Assembly (NCBI GenBank): GCA_013619125.1
Contig: JABXKS010000094.1
Location: 40,000 to 103,999, forward strand
Direction of reading: 5' to 3'
Length of the DNA: 64,000 bases
From: Clostridiales bacterium
GTDB lineage: Bacteria; Bacillota; Clostridia; Tissierellales; GPF-1
Shown: in pieces, positions 49,337 to 57,537 of the stretch
Numbering within the stretch: position 1 is the first letter of the stretch
Layout: each line of letters starts with the position of its first letter
The notes under the pieces: generated by a model
What the model saw: only the letters and a program-made list of their open reading frames with translations
Told to the model about the DNA's origin: nothing
Databases searched by the model: none
Program-made: the position numbers and the translations under genes

Positions 49337-49579
49337 GTGGCCAAAAGAACGAGACCAGAGTCCAAACAAAAAGAGGGCGTAATTGAGGTCGAAGGCATTG
49401 TTGTGGAAGTGTTGCCTAACGCTGTGTTCCGAGTCAAATTAGAGAACGAACATATTGTCATGGCTCATGTATCCGGTAAGCTTAGAATGCATTATATTCG
49501 AATCTTAGCTGGTGACCGCGTTGTGCTGGAACTTTCACCCTATGATCTTAGCAAAGGTAGGATTACGTGGAGAAAGTAG
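49337..49579 (+). CDS. infA: translation initiation factor IF-1
   Basis: IF-1 occupies the ribosomal A site during initiation. It is 80 aa, with GTG start at 49337 after GGATCGGAGG. The OB fold reads [20 protein letters not shown] and [20 protein letters not shown], ending GRITWRK. The N terminus ([14 protein letters not shown]) is about eight residues longer than in common IF-1 proteins of 72 aa. A downstream start is not available in the right place, so the extension appears real. Confidence 0.95.
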   Translation: MAKRTRPESKQKEGVIEVEGIVVEVLPNAVFRVKLENEHIVMAHVSGKLRMHYIRILAGDRVVLELSPYDLSKGRITWRK

Positions 49580-49598
49580 TATACAAGGAGGGATTACG

Positions 49599-49712
49599 AT
49601 GAAAGTAAGACCGTCGGTAAAAAAGATTTGTGAAAAGTGTAAAATCATTCGACGCCATGGGAAGATCATGGTCATCTGTGAAAATCCCAAGCACAAACAA
49701 GTGCAGGGTTAA
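49599..49712 (+). CDS. rpmJ: 50S ribosomal protein L36, zinc type
   Basis: L36 is the smallest ribosomal protein, 37 aa here. Zinc ligands are C11, C14, C27 and H32. It begins [19 protein letters not shown]. The ATG follows CAAGGAGGGATTACG. It follows infA and precedes rpsM as in most bacteria. Confidence 0.97.
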   Translation: MKVRPSVKKICEKCKIIRRHGKIMVICENPKHKQVQG

Positions 49713-49736
49713 CACGAGCAGGAGGTGTAGAACAAT

Positions 49737-50102
49737 ATGGCACGTATAAAAGGTGTAGATTTACCGCGCGATAAGCGTGTAGAGATCGGCCTCACGTATA
49801 TTTTCGGTATTGGCCGTACGACATCAAATAAGATTCTTACCGCTTCAGGCATTAATGTCGACACGCGAGTAAAGGATTTGACAGAAGATGAAGTTTCAAA
49901 AATACGACAAGAAGTTAATACCTACACGACTGAAGGAGATCTTCGTCGTGAAATCGCAATGGACATTAAACGTCTTCGCGACATCGGATGTTACCGTGGC
50001 CTTCGTCATAGAAGAAGTCTACCGGTTCGTGGTCAAAACACGAAAAACAATGCCAGAACTCGTAAGGGTCCTAAAGGCAACCGAGTAACAAGGAAAAAAT
50101 AG
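49737..50102 (+). CDS. rpsM: 30S ribosomal protein S13
   Basis: S13 contacts the P-site tRNA and makes intersubunit bridges B1a and B1b. It is 121 aa. It starts [21 protein letters not shown], with the helix-two-turn-helix [13 protein letters not shown], and a basic C-terminal tail rich in Arg, Lys and Asn ([17 protein letters not shown]). The ATG follows AGGAGGTGTAGAACAAT. Confidence 0.98.
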   Translation: MARIKGVDLPRDKRVEIGLTYIFGIGRTTSNKILTASGINVDTRVKDLTEDEVSKIRQEVNTYTTEGDLRREIAMDIKRLRDIGCYRGLRHRRSLPVRGQNTKNNARTRKGPKGNRVTRKK

Positions 50103-50120
50103 CGGAAAGGAGGATCTTTC

Positions 50121-50519
50121 ATGGCTGCTAAGAAACAAGTTAAAACTCGCGTTCGAAAAAAAGAACGAAAGAACATCGAGCATGGCCAAGCGCATATCAA
50201 ATCGACTTTCAACAACACGATCGTTACGATTTCAGACCTAAACGGAAATGCTATTTCTTGGGCATCGTGTGGTGGAATGGGATTTAAAGGATCTAGAAAG
50301 TCAACACCATTTGCTGCACAATTGGCTGCTGAAAAAGCTGCCAAGGCTGCAATGGAACATGGTTTGAAGACAGTGGAAGTTTACGTTAAGGGTCCTGGTT
50401 CAGGACGTGAAGCGGCAATTCGTTCTTTGCAAGCAACGGGTCTTGATATCTCGTTGATCAAAGATGTTACACCAGTACCACATAACGGCTGTAGACCACC
50501 GAAACGAAGAAGGGTATAA
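50121..50519 (+). CDS. rpsK: 30S ribosomal protein S11
   Basis: S11 lies on the platform near the mRNA exit. It is 132 aa. It includes the family block GHAH-type [19 protein letters not shown] and the C-terminal [18 protein letters not shown]. In most Clostridia rpsD would follow it before rpoA; it does not here. The start follows GAAAGGAGG. Confidence 0.98.
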   Translation: MAAKKQVKTRVRKKERKNIEHGQAHIKSTFNNTIVTISDLNGNAISWASCGGMGFKGSRKSTPFAAQLAAEKAAKAAMEHGLKTVEVYVKGPGSGREAAIRSLQATGLDISLIKDVTPVPHNGCRPPKRRRV

Positions 50520-50595
50520 TTGAAGAGGTACACGATCGCAGTTAAAACGGATCTTAAAGGTGCCCTCAGAATGAAAACTGAAAAGGAGGGTTAGT

Positions 50596-51543
50596 ATGAT
50601 TGAGATTGAAAAGCCGAAGATTGAGCTGATTGACTCGAGTGAAGAAAAACATTATGGAAAGTTTGTTGTAGAACCTTTAGAACGAGGATATGGGATTACC
50701 CTAGGCAACTCACTACGACGTATTTTGTTGTCTTCTTTACCGGGTGCGGCTGTTGCTTCGATCAAAATTCAAGGGATTCTCCATGAATTTTCTACGATTC
50801 CTGGTGTTGTCGAAGACGTAGCGGAATTGATTTTGAATATCAAGACCATTGCGGCTAAGATGTATATTGATGAACCGCAGACATTGATCATTGAAGCGCA
50901 AGGCGCGGGCGAAATCACGGCTGGAGATATTGTCACAGGTCCTGATGTAGAAATCATCAATAAGGATCTGCATATCGCCACCTTGGATGAAAATGCGAAC
51001 CTCTACCTGGAAATGAAGATGGTCAAAGGTCGCGGATATGTTCCTGCCGATCAAAACAAGCGTGATGATATGTCGATTGGAGAGATTGCAGTCGATTCAA
51101 TTTTCACTCCGGTGAAACGTGTCAACTATCATGTATCGGATACGCGCCTTGGTCAGGAAGGGAAATACGACAAGCTTACGCTGGAGATTTGGACGGATGG
51201 AACCATCAAGCCCGATGAAGCAGCATCGCTTGGCGCCAAAGTTATGAATGAACATTTGAATCTCTTTATCGAGATGACAGAGCATGTTAGCTCAGTCGAA
51301 ATCATGGTAGAGAAAGAAGAAGAAGACAAAGAAAAAGTTTTGGAGATGACTATCGAAGAGCTGGATCTGTCTGTTCGTTCGTACAATTGTTTGAAGCGCG
51401 CGGGGATCAATACGGTCAACGAGCTGACAAACAAATCTGACGATGATATGATGAAAGTACGAAACCTCGGGAAAAAATCCCTTGAGGAAGTCCAGCATAA
51501 GCTGGTCGATCTAGGCTTAGGCCTAAAGAAATCTGACGAGTAA
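50596..51543 (+). CDS. rpoA: DNA-directed RNA polymerase subunit alpha
   Basis: RpoA is 315 aa. The N-terminal dimerisation domain contains [22 protein letters not shown] in its assembly region (residues about 26-47). The C-terminal DNA- and activator-binding domain comprises the last 75 residues with [20 protein letters not shown] and [19 protein letters not shown]. The linker between them is acidic ([12 protein letters not shown]). With rpoB and rpoC, the core enzyme genes of the large subunits are all in this window. Start follows AAAAGGAGGG. Confidence 0.98.
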   Translation: MIEIEKPKIELIDSSEEKHYGKFVVEPLERGYGITLGNSLRRILLSSLPGAAVASIKIQGILHEFSTIPGVVEDVAELILNIKTIAAKMYIDEPQTLIIEAQGAGEITAGDIVTGPDVEIINKDLHIATLDENANLYLEMKMVKGRGYVPADQNKRDDMSIGEIAVDSIFTPVKRVNYHVSDTRLGQEGKYDKLTLEIWTDGTIKPDEAASLGAKVMNEHLNLFIEMTEHVSSVEIMVEKEEEDKEKVLEMTIEELDLSVRSYNCLKRAGINTVNELTNKSDDDMMKVRNLGKKSLEEVQHKLVDLGLGLKKSDE

Positions 51544-51566
51544 GAAGACCAAAGGAGGGGATACGA

Positions 51567-51908
51567 GTGGCTAAGCAAGGGAAACTTGGCAGAGCAACCG
51601 ATCACCGTATGGCGACGATTCGAAGCTTAACAACGAGCTTACTGGAACATGGCAGAATCGAAACTACGGTGGCGCGAGCGCGAGAGTCGCGTCACATGGC
51701 GGAGAAGATGATCACATTGGGTAAGCGCGGCGATTTGCACGCACGTCGACAAGCGCTAGCTTTCGTCTATGACGAAACCGTTGTAAAATCGTTGTTTGAC
51801 GAGATTGCACCGAAGTATGCAGAGCGTGACGGTGGTTACACACGCGTTTATAAATTAGGACCTCGCAAGGGCGACGGCGCCGAAATGGCGATTGTAGAAT
51901 TGGTGTAG
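51567..51908 (+). CDS. rplQ: 50S ribosomal protein L17
   Basis: L17 is a tunnel-exit region protein and ends the alpha cluster. It is 113 aa with GTG start at 51567 after AAAGGAGGGGATACGA. It begins [20 protein letters not shown]. The C-terminal part shows [20 protein letters not shown]. An intrinsic terminator-like hairpin follows. Confidence 0.97.
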   Translation: MAKQGKLGRATDHRMATIRSLTTSLLEHGRIETTVARARESRHMAEKMITLGKRGDLHARRQALAFVYDETVVKSLFDEIAPKYAERDGGYTRVYKLGPRKGDGAEMAIVELV

Positions 51909-51918
51909 GTTAGCATCC

Positions 51919-51954
51919 GGGGATTAAGTTGAGACAACTTAGTCCCTGTTTTCT
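51919..51954 (+). terminator. terminator-like hairpin after rplQ
   Basis: GGGATTAAGTTG (51920-51931) pairs with CAACTTAGTCCC (51935-51946) with one G-T wobble and an AGA loop. A broken T tract (TGTTTTCTT) follows. Read-through into the ecf genes is likely since no good promoter was seen for them. Confidence 0.65.
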
Positions 51955-51977
51955 TACCTGAAAAGATGAGGATAATC

Positions 51978-52814
51978 ATGAAAAAAATGATTTGTGTCGA
52001 AGACCTTAGTTACGAATATAAAGGGCAGGATGAAATGATCCGTGCACTTGATCATATTAGTTTTACGATTGAACCAGGGAAGTTTGTGGCGATTTTGGGT
52101 CATAATGGATCGGGGAAATCAACCTTGGCAAAGCTGTTAAATGGCTTATTACTGCCTACAGACGGCCATGTCATCATCGATGGAATGGACACGCAAGATC
52201 TGGAGAAAATCTGGGAGATTCGCTCGACTGCGGGCATGGTCTTTCAGAATCCGGACAATCAATTGGTGGCAACCATTGTGGAGGAGGATATCGCCTTCGG
52301 TCCTGAAAACCTTGGGGTTCCCCAGGCGGAGATTCAAGAGCGGGTCGACCGCGCCTTGGCTACGGTGGAAATGTCAGCATTCCGAGATCGCGCGCCCCAT
52401 CTTTTGTCCGGTGGGCAGAAGCAGCGGATTGCCATTGCGGGTGTTTTGGCCATGGAGCCTGCTTGCATCATCTTTGATGAACCGACAGCCATGCTGGATC
52501 CTTCGGGACGGCGAGAGGTGTTAGATACAATCCTCAAATTGAATCGCGAGGAGAAGAAGACGATTCTTTTAATCACCCATTATATGGATGAGGCGATCTT
52601 AGCGGATCGTGTTTTGGTTATGGAAAAGGGCAAGATCGTCATGGACGATGTGCCTAAGAAAATTTTCAATCAGGTCGAGCGAATGAAGGGCCTAGGCTTG
52701 GATATTCCACAGGTAACAGACTTGACTCACCAGCTGATCGAAGCGGGATATCCTCTTTCCGAGGATATTTTATCAATAGAAGAGATGGTAGATGAATTAT
52801 GTCAATACTTATAG
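51978..52814 (+). CDS. ecfA1: ECF transporter ATPase EcfA1
   Basis: One of two ATPases of the shared energy-coupling module for vitamin and metal uptake. From ATG 51978 (after GATGAGGATAATC) it is 278 aa. Walker A is GHNGSGKST near residue 41, the signature [13 protein letters not shown], and Walker [16 protein letters not shown]. It overlaps ecfA2 by 16 nt. The C-terminal region [20 protein letters not shown] is characteristic of EcfA dimerisation. It can partner S components encoded elsewhere, such as the one at the left edge. Confidence 0.95.
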   Translation: MKKMICVEDLSYEYKGQDEMIRALDHISFTIEPGKFVAILGHNGSGKSTLAKLLNGLLLPTDGHVIIDGMDTQDLEKIWEIRSTAGMVFQNPDNQLVATIVEEDIAFGPENLGVPQAEIQERVDRALATVEMSAFRDRAPHLLSGGQKQRIAIAGVLAMEPACIIFDEPTAMLDPSGRREVLDTILKLNREEKKTILLITHYMDEAILADRVLVMEKGKIVMDDVPKKIFNQVERMKGLGLDIPQVTDLTHQLIEAGYPLSEDILSIEEMVDELCQYL

Positions 52815-53662
52815 AAAACCTCAATCATATCTACAGTCCCAATACGCCCTTTGAAGTGACGGCGCTTAGGGATATCAATCTGCACATAAAAACAGGAGAA
52901 TTCCTTGGCTTGATCGGTCATACGGGTTCTGGAAAATCAACCTTGATTCAAGAATTGAATGCGTTAATCAAACCAACCTCGGGCACCATTGTGATCGAGG
53001 GTACAAATATTACGCAAAAGGGTGTTAAATTACGGGATGTACGCCGCAATGTGGGGCTTGTTTTCCAATATCCAGAGTATCAATTGTTTGAAGAAACGGT
53101 GAGAAAGGATATCGCCTACGGACCCAAGAACCTGGGGCTTTCTGAAACGGAAGTGGCTGCTCGAGTGGAGGAAGCTCTGCGCTTGGTCGGTTTGGATCCT
53201 GAAATCGTGGGAGAACGGTCTCCCTTTGATCTTTCAGGCGGACAACGCCGCCGTGTTGCCATTGCAGGGGTGTTGGCTATGAAACCACGCATCCTGATCT
53301 TGGACGAACCGACAGCGGGTCTGGACCCCCATGGACGAGATGAAATTCTCGGACAAATCAAGGCGCTTCACGAAGCGGATGAAACCCTTACCCTGATCCT
53401 TGTCTCCCATAGCATGGAAGATGTGGCGAAATTGGTCGATCGATTGGTTGTCTTGTATCAAGGTGGGATTGAAATGCAGGGAACCCCGCGAGAGGTTTTT
53501 CAGCAATCAAAGCGACTCAGAGAGATTGGACTTGGGGTTCCGCAGGTAACGGAATTGATGGAACGACTCAGAGAACGCGGAATTGAAATCGATGAAACGG
53601 TATTAACGGTCACGGAAGCGAAAGAGGCATTGCTTCGTATGATGAAGGAGGCGAAGTCATGA
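52799..53662 (+). CDS. ecfA2: ECF transporter ATPase EcfA2
   Basis: The second ATPase, 287 aa. Walker [10 protein letters not shown], signature [13 protein letters not shown], Walker [16 protein letters not shown] and a following LVSHSMEDV. The C-terminal region has the shared [17 protein letters not shown] block. It begins inside ecfA1 and overlaps ecfT by 4 nt (ATGA), pointing to tightly coupled synthesis of the heteromeric motor. Confidence 0.95.
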   Translation: MSILIENLNHIYSPNTPFEVTALRDINLHIKTGEFLGLIGHTGSGKSTLIQELNALIKPTSGTIVIEGTNITQKGVKLRDVRRNVGLVFQYPEYQLFEETVRKDIAYGPKNLGLSETEVAARVEEALRLVGLDPEIVGERSPFDLSGGQRRRVAIAGVLAMKPRILILDEPTAGLDPHGRDEILGQIKALHEADETLTLILVSHSMEDVAKLVDRLVVLYQGGIEMQGTPREVFQQSKRLREIGLGVPQVTELMERLRERGIEIDETVLTVTEAKEALLRMMKEAKS

Positions 53663-54459
53663 TTGGAAATGTAACGATCGGGCAATATTACCCGGGGAAT
53701 ACAGTGATCCATCGATTGGATCCCAGATTAAAAATTATGGCGACCTTTCTTTTTATTATTTCGCTATTCATCGTCAATCAGTTTCTCGCTTATGGCTTGG
53801 TGGTTGTCTATTTGGGCACGAGCATCCTTCTTTCTAAGGTGCCTTTAAAGTTTATTATTCGAGGCTTGCGGCCGATCCTTGTCATTATTATTTTGACCTT
53901 TGTGTTGAATATGTTTTTAACTCCAGGCGAGGTTTGGTTTTCCATTTTTGGCAAGCTGACCGTCACCAAGGAGGGATTTCGGCAGGCGTCTTTTATGGCG
54001 ATACGCTTGACACTTCTGATCACCGGGACTTCTCTTTTGACCCTGACGACTTCACCGATTCAATTAACGGACGGGATTGAAAAACTCTTAAATCCATTTC
54101 GCAAGATCGGCGTGCCGGCGCATGAATTGGCCATGATGATGACCATCGCGCTGCGCTTTATTCCGACGCTTATGGAAGAGACCAATAAGATTATGAAGGC
54201 ACAGATGGCACGTGGAGGCGATTTCGAAAGCGGGAATCTGATTCAGCGCGCCAAGAGCCTTGTACCTCTGTTGGTGCCGCTTTTCATTAGTGCCTTCAGG
54301 CGTGCCGATGAGTTGGCTATGGCCATGGAAGCGCGTTGTTATCGAGGCGGTGAAGGGCGCACAAGATTGAAAGTTTTGCGATATCACAAACGAGATCTTA
54401 TTGTAGCCATCTTCTCCCTCGGCTATCTGGCTCTTTTGATCTGGAGCCGTGGATGGTAA
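53659..54459 (+). CDS. ecfT: ECF transporter transmembrane subunit EcfT
   Basis: EcfT transmits ATPase movement to S components. It is 266 aa with four to five hydrophobic segments before residue 130, and two Ala-Arg-Gly-type coupling helices: [12 protein letters not shown] near residue 182 and [14 protein letters not shown] near 224, the signature for docking in EcfA1 and EcfA2 grooves. It ends with another membrane segment. It is followed by truA, overlapping by 7 nt, the usual Bacillota order. Confidence 0.95.
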   Translation: MIGNVTIGQYYPGNTVIHRLDPRLKIMATFLFIISLFIVNQFLAYGLVVVYLGTSILLSKVPLKFIIRGLRPILVIIILTFVLNMFLTPGEVWFSIFGKLTVTKEGFRQASFMAIRLTLLITGTSLLTLTTSPIQLTDGIEKLLNPFRKIGVPAHELAMMMTIALRFIPTLMEETNKIMKAQMARGGDFESGNLIQRAKSLVPLLVPLFISAFRRADELAMAMEARCYRGGEGRTRLKVLRYHKRDLIVAIFSLGYLALLIWSRGW

Positions 54460-55247
54460 AGCGAATCGGAATTCTAGTGGAGTACGATGGAGCCGATTTT
54501 TATGGGTGGCAAAGGCAACCTGGATTTCGAACTGTACAGGGAGAAATCGAGAAAATGCTGGGCAAGATCGCCAAGACATCCATTGAAATACATGGCTCCG
54601 GAAGGACAGATAAAGGCGTGCATGCAAGAGGGCAGTTTGCGCATTTTGATTGGGAGATCCCCATCAAAATCGAGGATGTTCCAAGGGCGTTGAATTCTCA
54701 ACTGCCGGGGGATGTCGTAATTCGCGAAGCCCGGGAGCTGCCAGATGAATTTCATAGCCGCTACCACTGCAAAGGAAAGATGTACCGCTACCGTTTCTAT
54801 ACGGATAAAACGCCCAGAGCCATGGAGAACCGCTATGCTATGCGGGTCCGATATTCCATAGATGCGGAAAAAATGAGGGCGGCGGCGCAGGACTTTATCG
54901 GGACCTATGACTATAAAGGATTTACCAGCGCGCGCTGCGACAAAGAGAACACCACGAGAACCATTTATTATGTCGATCTGCAGAAACGGGGTTCGGATTG
55001 GGAGTTTGTTGTAGCGGGCAGCGGATTTCTTTATAATATGGTTCGGATCATGGTGGGAACCCTGATTGACATTGGGCGCGGCCGTCTGGACACCGATATC
55101 ATTCAACAGGTCCTTACAACCAAGGATCGAACCCTGGCGGGTAAAACGGTAGGGCCGCAAGGACTTACCTTGGAAAAGGTATTTTACTCCGACGAAGAGC
55201 GAGAAAACTGGTTGACCCAAGCAAATTCTTATGGGGAAAAACGGTGA
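54453..55247 (+). CDS. truA: tRNA pseudouridine(38-40) synthase
   Basis: TruA makes pseudouridine in the anticodon arm of many tRNAs. It is 264 aa. It starts [20 protein letters not shown], contains the catalytic Asp motif GSGRTDKGVHARGQ near residue 50, and ends with GLTLEKVFY. It completes the ecf-truA unit between the alpha cluster and rplM-rpsI. Confidence 0.97.
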   Translation: MVKRIGILVEYDGADFYGWQRQPGFRTVQGEIEKMLGKIAKTSIEIHGSGRTDKGVHARGQFAHFDWEIPIKIEDVPRALNSQLPGDVVIREARELPDEFHSRYHCKGKMYRYRFYTDKTPRAMENRYAMRVRYSIDAEKMRAAAQDFIGTYDYKGFTSARCDKENTTRTIYYVDLQKRGSDWEFVVAGSGFLYNMVRIMVGTLIDIGRGRLDTDIIQQVLTTKDRTLAGKTVGPQGLTLEKVFYSDEERENWLTQANSYGEKR

Positions 55248-55253
55248 ATCGAC

Positions 55254-55282
55254 TTGACATTTCGTCGATAGTGCTTTAAAAT
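55254..55282 (+). promoter_or_regulatory. promoter for rplM-rpsI
   Basis: TTGACA at 55254-55259 and TAAAAT at 55277-55282, 17 nt apart, begin 6 nt after the truA stop. Confidence 0.8.
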
Positions 55283-55288
55283 AGAAAA

Positions 55289-55342
55289 GTCTGAAAGGAA
55301 AGGCCACTAGCCCCGGTTTTTTTGACAGAAGATGAAAAAATC
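55289..55342 (+). promoter_or_regulatory. probable L13 leader
   Basis: The short leader of rplM contains GAAAGGAAAGGCCACTAGCC and CCGGTTTTTTTGACAG, with GGCC/CCGG-type pairing and a T run before the ribosome binding site. Position and size match the L13 leader class of Bacillota, thought to bind L13. I did not resolve the full fold. Confidence 0.45.
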
Positions 55343-55355
55343 AAGGAGGAAGTCG

Positions 55356-55784
55356 ATGAAAACGACGTTAGCTAAACCTCATGAGGTAGAACGCACATGG
55401 TATGTAATTGACGCAGAAGGACAAACATTGGGTCGTATGGCTACAAAAGTAGCAACGATTCTACGCGGCAAGCACAAGCCCATCTATACACCTCATGTAG
55501 ACACTGGAGATTTTGTTATTGTAATCAACGCAGAGAAGATTCAATTGACTGGTAAGAAATTGGATCAGAAATTATATCGTCACCATTCCCAACATCCAGG
55601 TGGAATGAAGGAAGTGAAGTATCGCGATCTACTTAGAGATAAGCCAGAATTTGCGATTCAACACGCTGTTAAAGGCATGCTTCCTAAGAATGTAATGGGA
55701 CGACAAATGCTAAGCAAATTGAAAGTGTATCAAGGAACTGAGCATTCACATGAAGCACAGAATCCGGTACCTTACAAAGGTTAG
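55356..55784 (+). CDS. rplM: 50S ribosomal protein L13
   Basis: L13 is an early 50S assembly protein. From ATG 55356 (6 nt after AAGGAGG) it is 142 aa; the upstream in-frame ATG at 55332 is in the leader. It shows [20 protein letters not shown] near the N terminus and [19 protein letters not shown] near the end. rpsI follows 17 nt later. Confidence 0.97.
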   Translation: MKTTLAKPHEVERTWYVIDAEGQTLGRMATKVATILRGKHKPIYTPHVDTGDFVIVINAEKIQLTGKKLDQKLYRHHSQHPGGMKEVKYRDLLRDKPEFAIQHAVKGMLPKNVMGRQMLSKLKVYQGTEHSHEAQNPVPYKG

Positions 55785-55801
55785 AAAGGGAGGACTGTAT
55801 A

Positions 55802-56194
55802 ATGGCAATAGCGCAATACCAGGGAACTGGTCGCAGAAAAGAATCAGTCGCTCGTGTACGTTTGGTTCCAGGAACGGGTGTAGTAAAAGTTAATCAACGC
55901 GAAGTCCGCGAATACTTTAACTTTGAAACATTAGTTGTAAAAGCATTGGAGCCGTTGAAAGTAACGGGTACTGCAGATAAATATGATGTGATTGTTCGCG
56001 TTCACGGTGGTGGATTTACTGGTCAATCCGGTGCTATCCGACACGGAATCGCGCGTGCACTTCTTCAAGTTGACGCTTCATACCGTCCAACATTGAAGAA
56101 AGAAGGCATGTTGACTCGAGACTCACGTATGGTTGAACGTAAGAAATACGGTCTTAAGAAAGCACGCCGTGCACCTCAATTTTCAAAGCGTTAA
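55802..56194 (+). CDS. rpsI: 30S ribosomal protein S9
   Basis: S9 reaches the P-site tRNA anticodon with its C-terminal tail. It is 130 aa, with [20 protein letters not shown] at the start and the tail [12 protein letters not shown] ending in the conserved Lys-Arg. The ATG follows GGGAGGACTGTATA. It closes the ribosomal block; the 392 nt after it hold no gene but two candidate RNA elements. Confidence 0.98.
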   Translation: MAIAQYQGTGRRKESVARVRLVPGTGVVKVNQREVREYFNFETLVVKALEPLKVTGTADKYDVIVRVHGGGFTGQSGAIRHGIARALLQVDASYRPTLKKEGMLTRDSRMVERKKYGLKKARRAPQFSKR

Positions 56195-56211
56195 TATTTG
56201 TGATGCGATAA

Positions 56212-56406
56212 ATAATAGGTAGAAACTAGTGCAATACAGCCACGAAAAACACAAAAAGCGCTCATAATCAAGGCTGAAAAAGGCAAAAGGATTGAGTGGG
56301 AATAAAGGATGCCCGTGGCAAGGTGACGAAATTAATCATAACCAATTATGAGCCTGCGCAGATCAAGAGGTTGTTATGATTGTGAATGGAAAAGGTCTAC
56401 TATTAT
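56212..56406 (+). ncRNA. candidate structured non-coding RNA, about 195 nt, with pseudoknots
   Basis: The region has no open frame. ATAATAG-G-TAGA at 56212-56223 pairs with TCTACTATTAT at 56396-56406 to close the ends. Inside, GCCACG (56239-56244) pairs with CGTGGC (56314-56319), GCTCATAAT (56260-56268) with ATTATGAGC (56345-56353), and AATCATAAC (56334-56342) with GTTATGATT (56373-56381). The third and fourth stems cross, as do the second and third, so at least one pseudoknot is implied. Purine-rich linkers separate the stems. I do not recognise it with confidence; size and architecture recall large Bacillota RNA classes such as raiA. Strand inferred from co-direction with neighbours and the downstream terminator. 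Confidence 0.6.
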
Positions 56407-56431
56407 AAAGCCGAAATTTCGACCTTTTATT
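56390..56431 (+). terminator. terminator-like hairpin at the RNA 3' end
   Basis: AAAAGGTC (56390-56397) can pair with GACCTTTT (56421-56428), enclosing a CGAAATTTCG palindrome (56412-56421), followed by ATT. The outer stem shares bases with the closing stem of the candidate RNA, so the two are alternatives in part. Confidence 0.5.
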
Positions 56432-56466
56432 GATTGGTGAAAAGTGGTAATATTTTGGATGCAATG

Positions 56467-56475
56467 TGATATACT
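56467..56475 (+). promoter_or_regulatory. extended -10 promoter candidate for the EamA gene
   Basis: TGATATACT at 56467-56475 gives TG-A-TATACT. There is no good -35 at 17 nt (GTAATA), so this rests on the extended -10 alone. Confidence 0.45.
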
Positions 56476-56516
56476 ATGCACATAATAGGCAGAAGCCCTT
56501 GTATGTACAGAAATCA

Positions 56517-56576
56517 GGCGGTTTCATTTTATCAAAGAGTTAACAAACTGCCGGGTTTTAGACCCGGCTTTTTTTT
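56517..56576 (+). promoter_or_regulatory. terminator/antiterminator leader of the EamA gene
   Basis: The terminator is GCCGGGT (56550-56556) with ACCCGGC (56562-56568) and eight T, ending 10 nt before the EamA start. An upstream segment GGCGGTTT (56517-56524) can pair over 8 bp with AAACTGCC (56545-56552), which shares three bases with the terminator arm. The two folds exclude each other, the arrangement of an attenuator or riboswitch. A small GGC-AGAA-GCC hairpin lies just upstream. The ligand or signal is unknown. Confidence 0.7.
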
Positions 56577-56586
56577 AGGGGGAAAT

Positions 56587-57537
56587 ATGGAAACAAAGAC
56601 TTGGCAAAAACGATCCGTTATCGCTGTGATTGCAACGATTTGCGGACTTTTATGGGGGAGTGCATTTCCGGTTTTGAAAATCAGTTATCTGGAGTTGCAG
56701 ATGGCGCCCGACGACATCTATGCAAAGATGGTCTTCGCAGGGATCCGATTCTTAATGGCCGGCAGTATGATTTTGATTTATTCGCGTATTCGCCATAAGA
56801 AGATTCTATTAAGCGAAATGAAGGGGTACTGGTCTGCGGTTATCGGGATGGGTATTTTGGGCACAACCTTGCAATATTTTTTCTTTTATAACGGATTGGC
56901 ACATACCTCTGGGGTGACCTCAGCGATTATGGTAGGATTGGGTACTTTTTTGGTCGCGATCTTCGCTCATTTTTATTATCCTGACGATGCGTTGAACAAA
57001 CGAAAGATTGCTGGGCTTACCCTGGGCATGATTGGGGTTGCGGCGGTAGCGCTTTTAAAGGGACCTCTGGAATTTGAGATGCAGTGGAACGGCGAAGGAT
57101 TTTTACTAATTGCTGTTACTGTCAGCTCCGTTGCCGCCATTTATGGCAAAGAGCTGGGCAAGCGAATGAATATCCTGGTGATGACGGGGAGTCAGATGTG
57201 TATTGGCGCCATGATTCTATTGGTTGGCGGGCTATCGGGGATTCAAGGGGGCAGCATTCAATGGACAGCCTTCGGCTTCGTTCTTTTGATCTATGCATCT
57301 CTATTGTCGGCGATCGCCTTTGGTCTTTGGTACACCTTGCTTGTCTTTAATAAAGCGGGAGAGATCAGTCTCTATAAGTTTTTGATTCCGATCTTCGGCA
57401 GTCTATTGTCGGCGATCTTCTTGGGTGAAATATTTACAGCTGTTCATGGAATCGCACTGATTCTTGTTGTTGCTGGTATCTGGATGGTAAATGGAAATGG
57501 TGCAAAACGGAGGATGACAGATGAAACAAGTGCTTGA
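56587..57537 (+). CDS. EamA / drug-metabolite family transporter
   Basis: This is a 316-aa membrane protein with about ten hydrophobic segments in two EamA repeats (roughly residues 10-145 and 160-305). The N-terminal GLLWGSAFPVLKISY is typical of the family. ATG 56587 follows AGGGGGGAAAT; a longer frame back to 56476 runs through the leader terminator and is rejected. Members export or import amino acids, nucleotides or other metabolites; the substrate cannot be told. It overlaps the mscS-type gene by 17 nt and is behind an attenuator-like leader. Confidence 0.88.
   Translation: METKTWQKRSVIAVIATICGLLWGSAFPVLKISYLELQMAPDDIYAKMVFAGIRFLMAGSMILIYSRIRHKKILLSEMKGYWSAVIGMGILGTTLQYFFFYNGLAHTSGVTSAIMVGLGTFLVAIFAHFYYPDDALNKRKIAGLTLGMIGVAAVALLKGPLEFEMQWNGEGFLLIAVTVSSVAAIYGKELGKRMNILVMTGSQMCIGAMILLVGGLSGIQGGSIQWTAFGFVLLIYASLLSAIAFGLWYTLLVFNKAGEISLYKFLIPIFGSLLSAIFLGEIFTAVHGIALILVVAGIWMVNGNGAKRRMTDETSA

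Noticed and set aside
56476..56586. N-terminal extension of the EamA protein from 56476
   Set aside because: The frame is open but runs through the antiterminator and terminator, starts at or before the predicted transcription start, and a better start with an AGGGGGG site exists at 56587.
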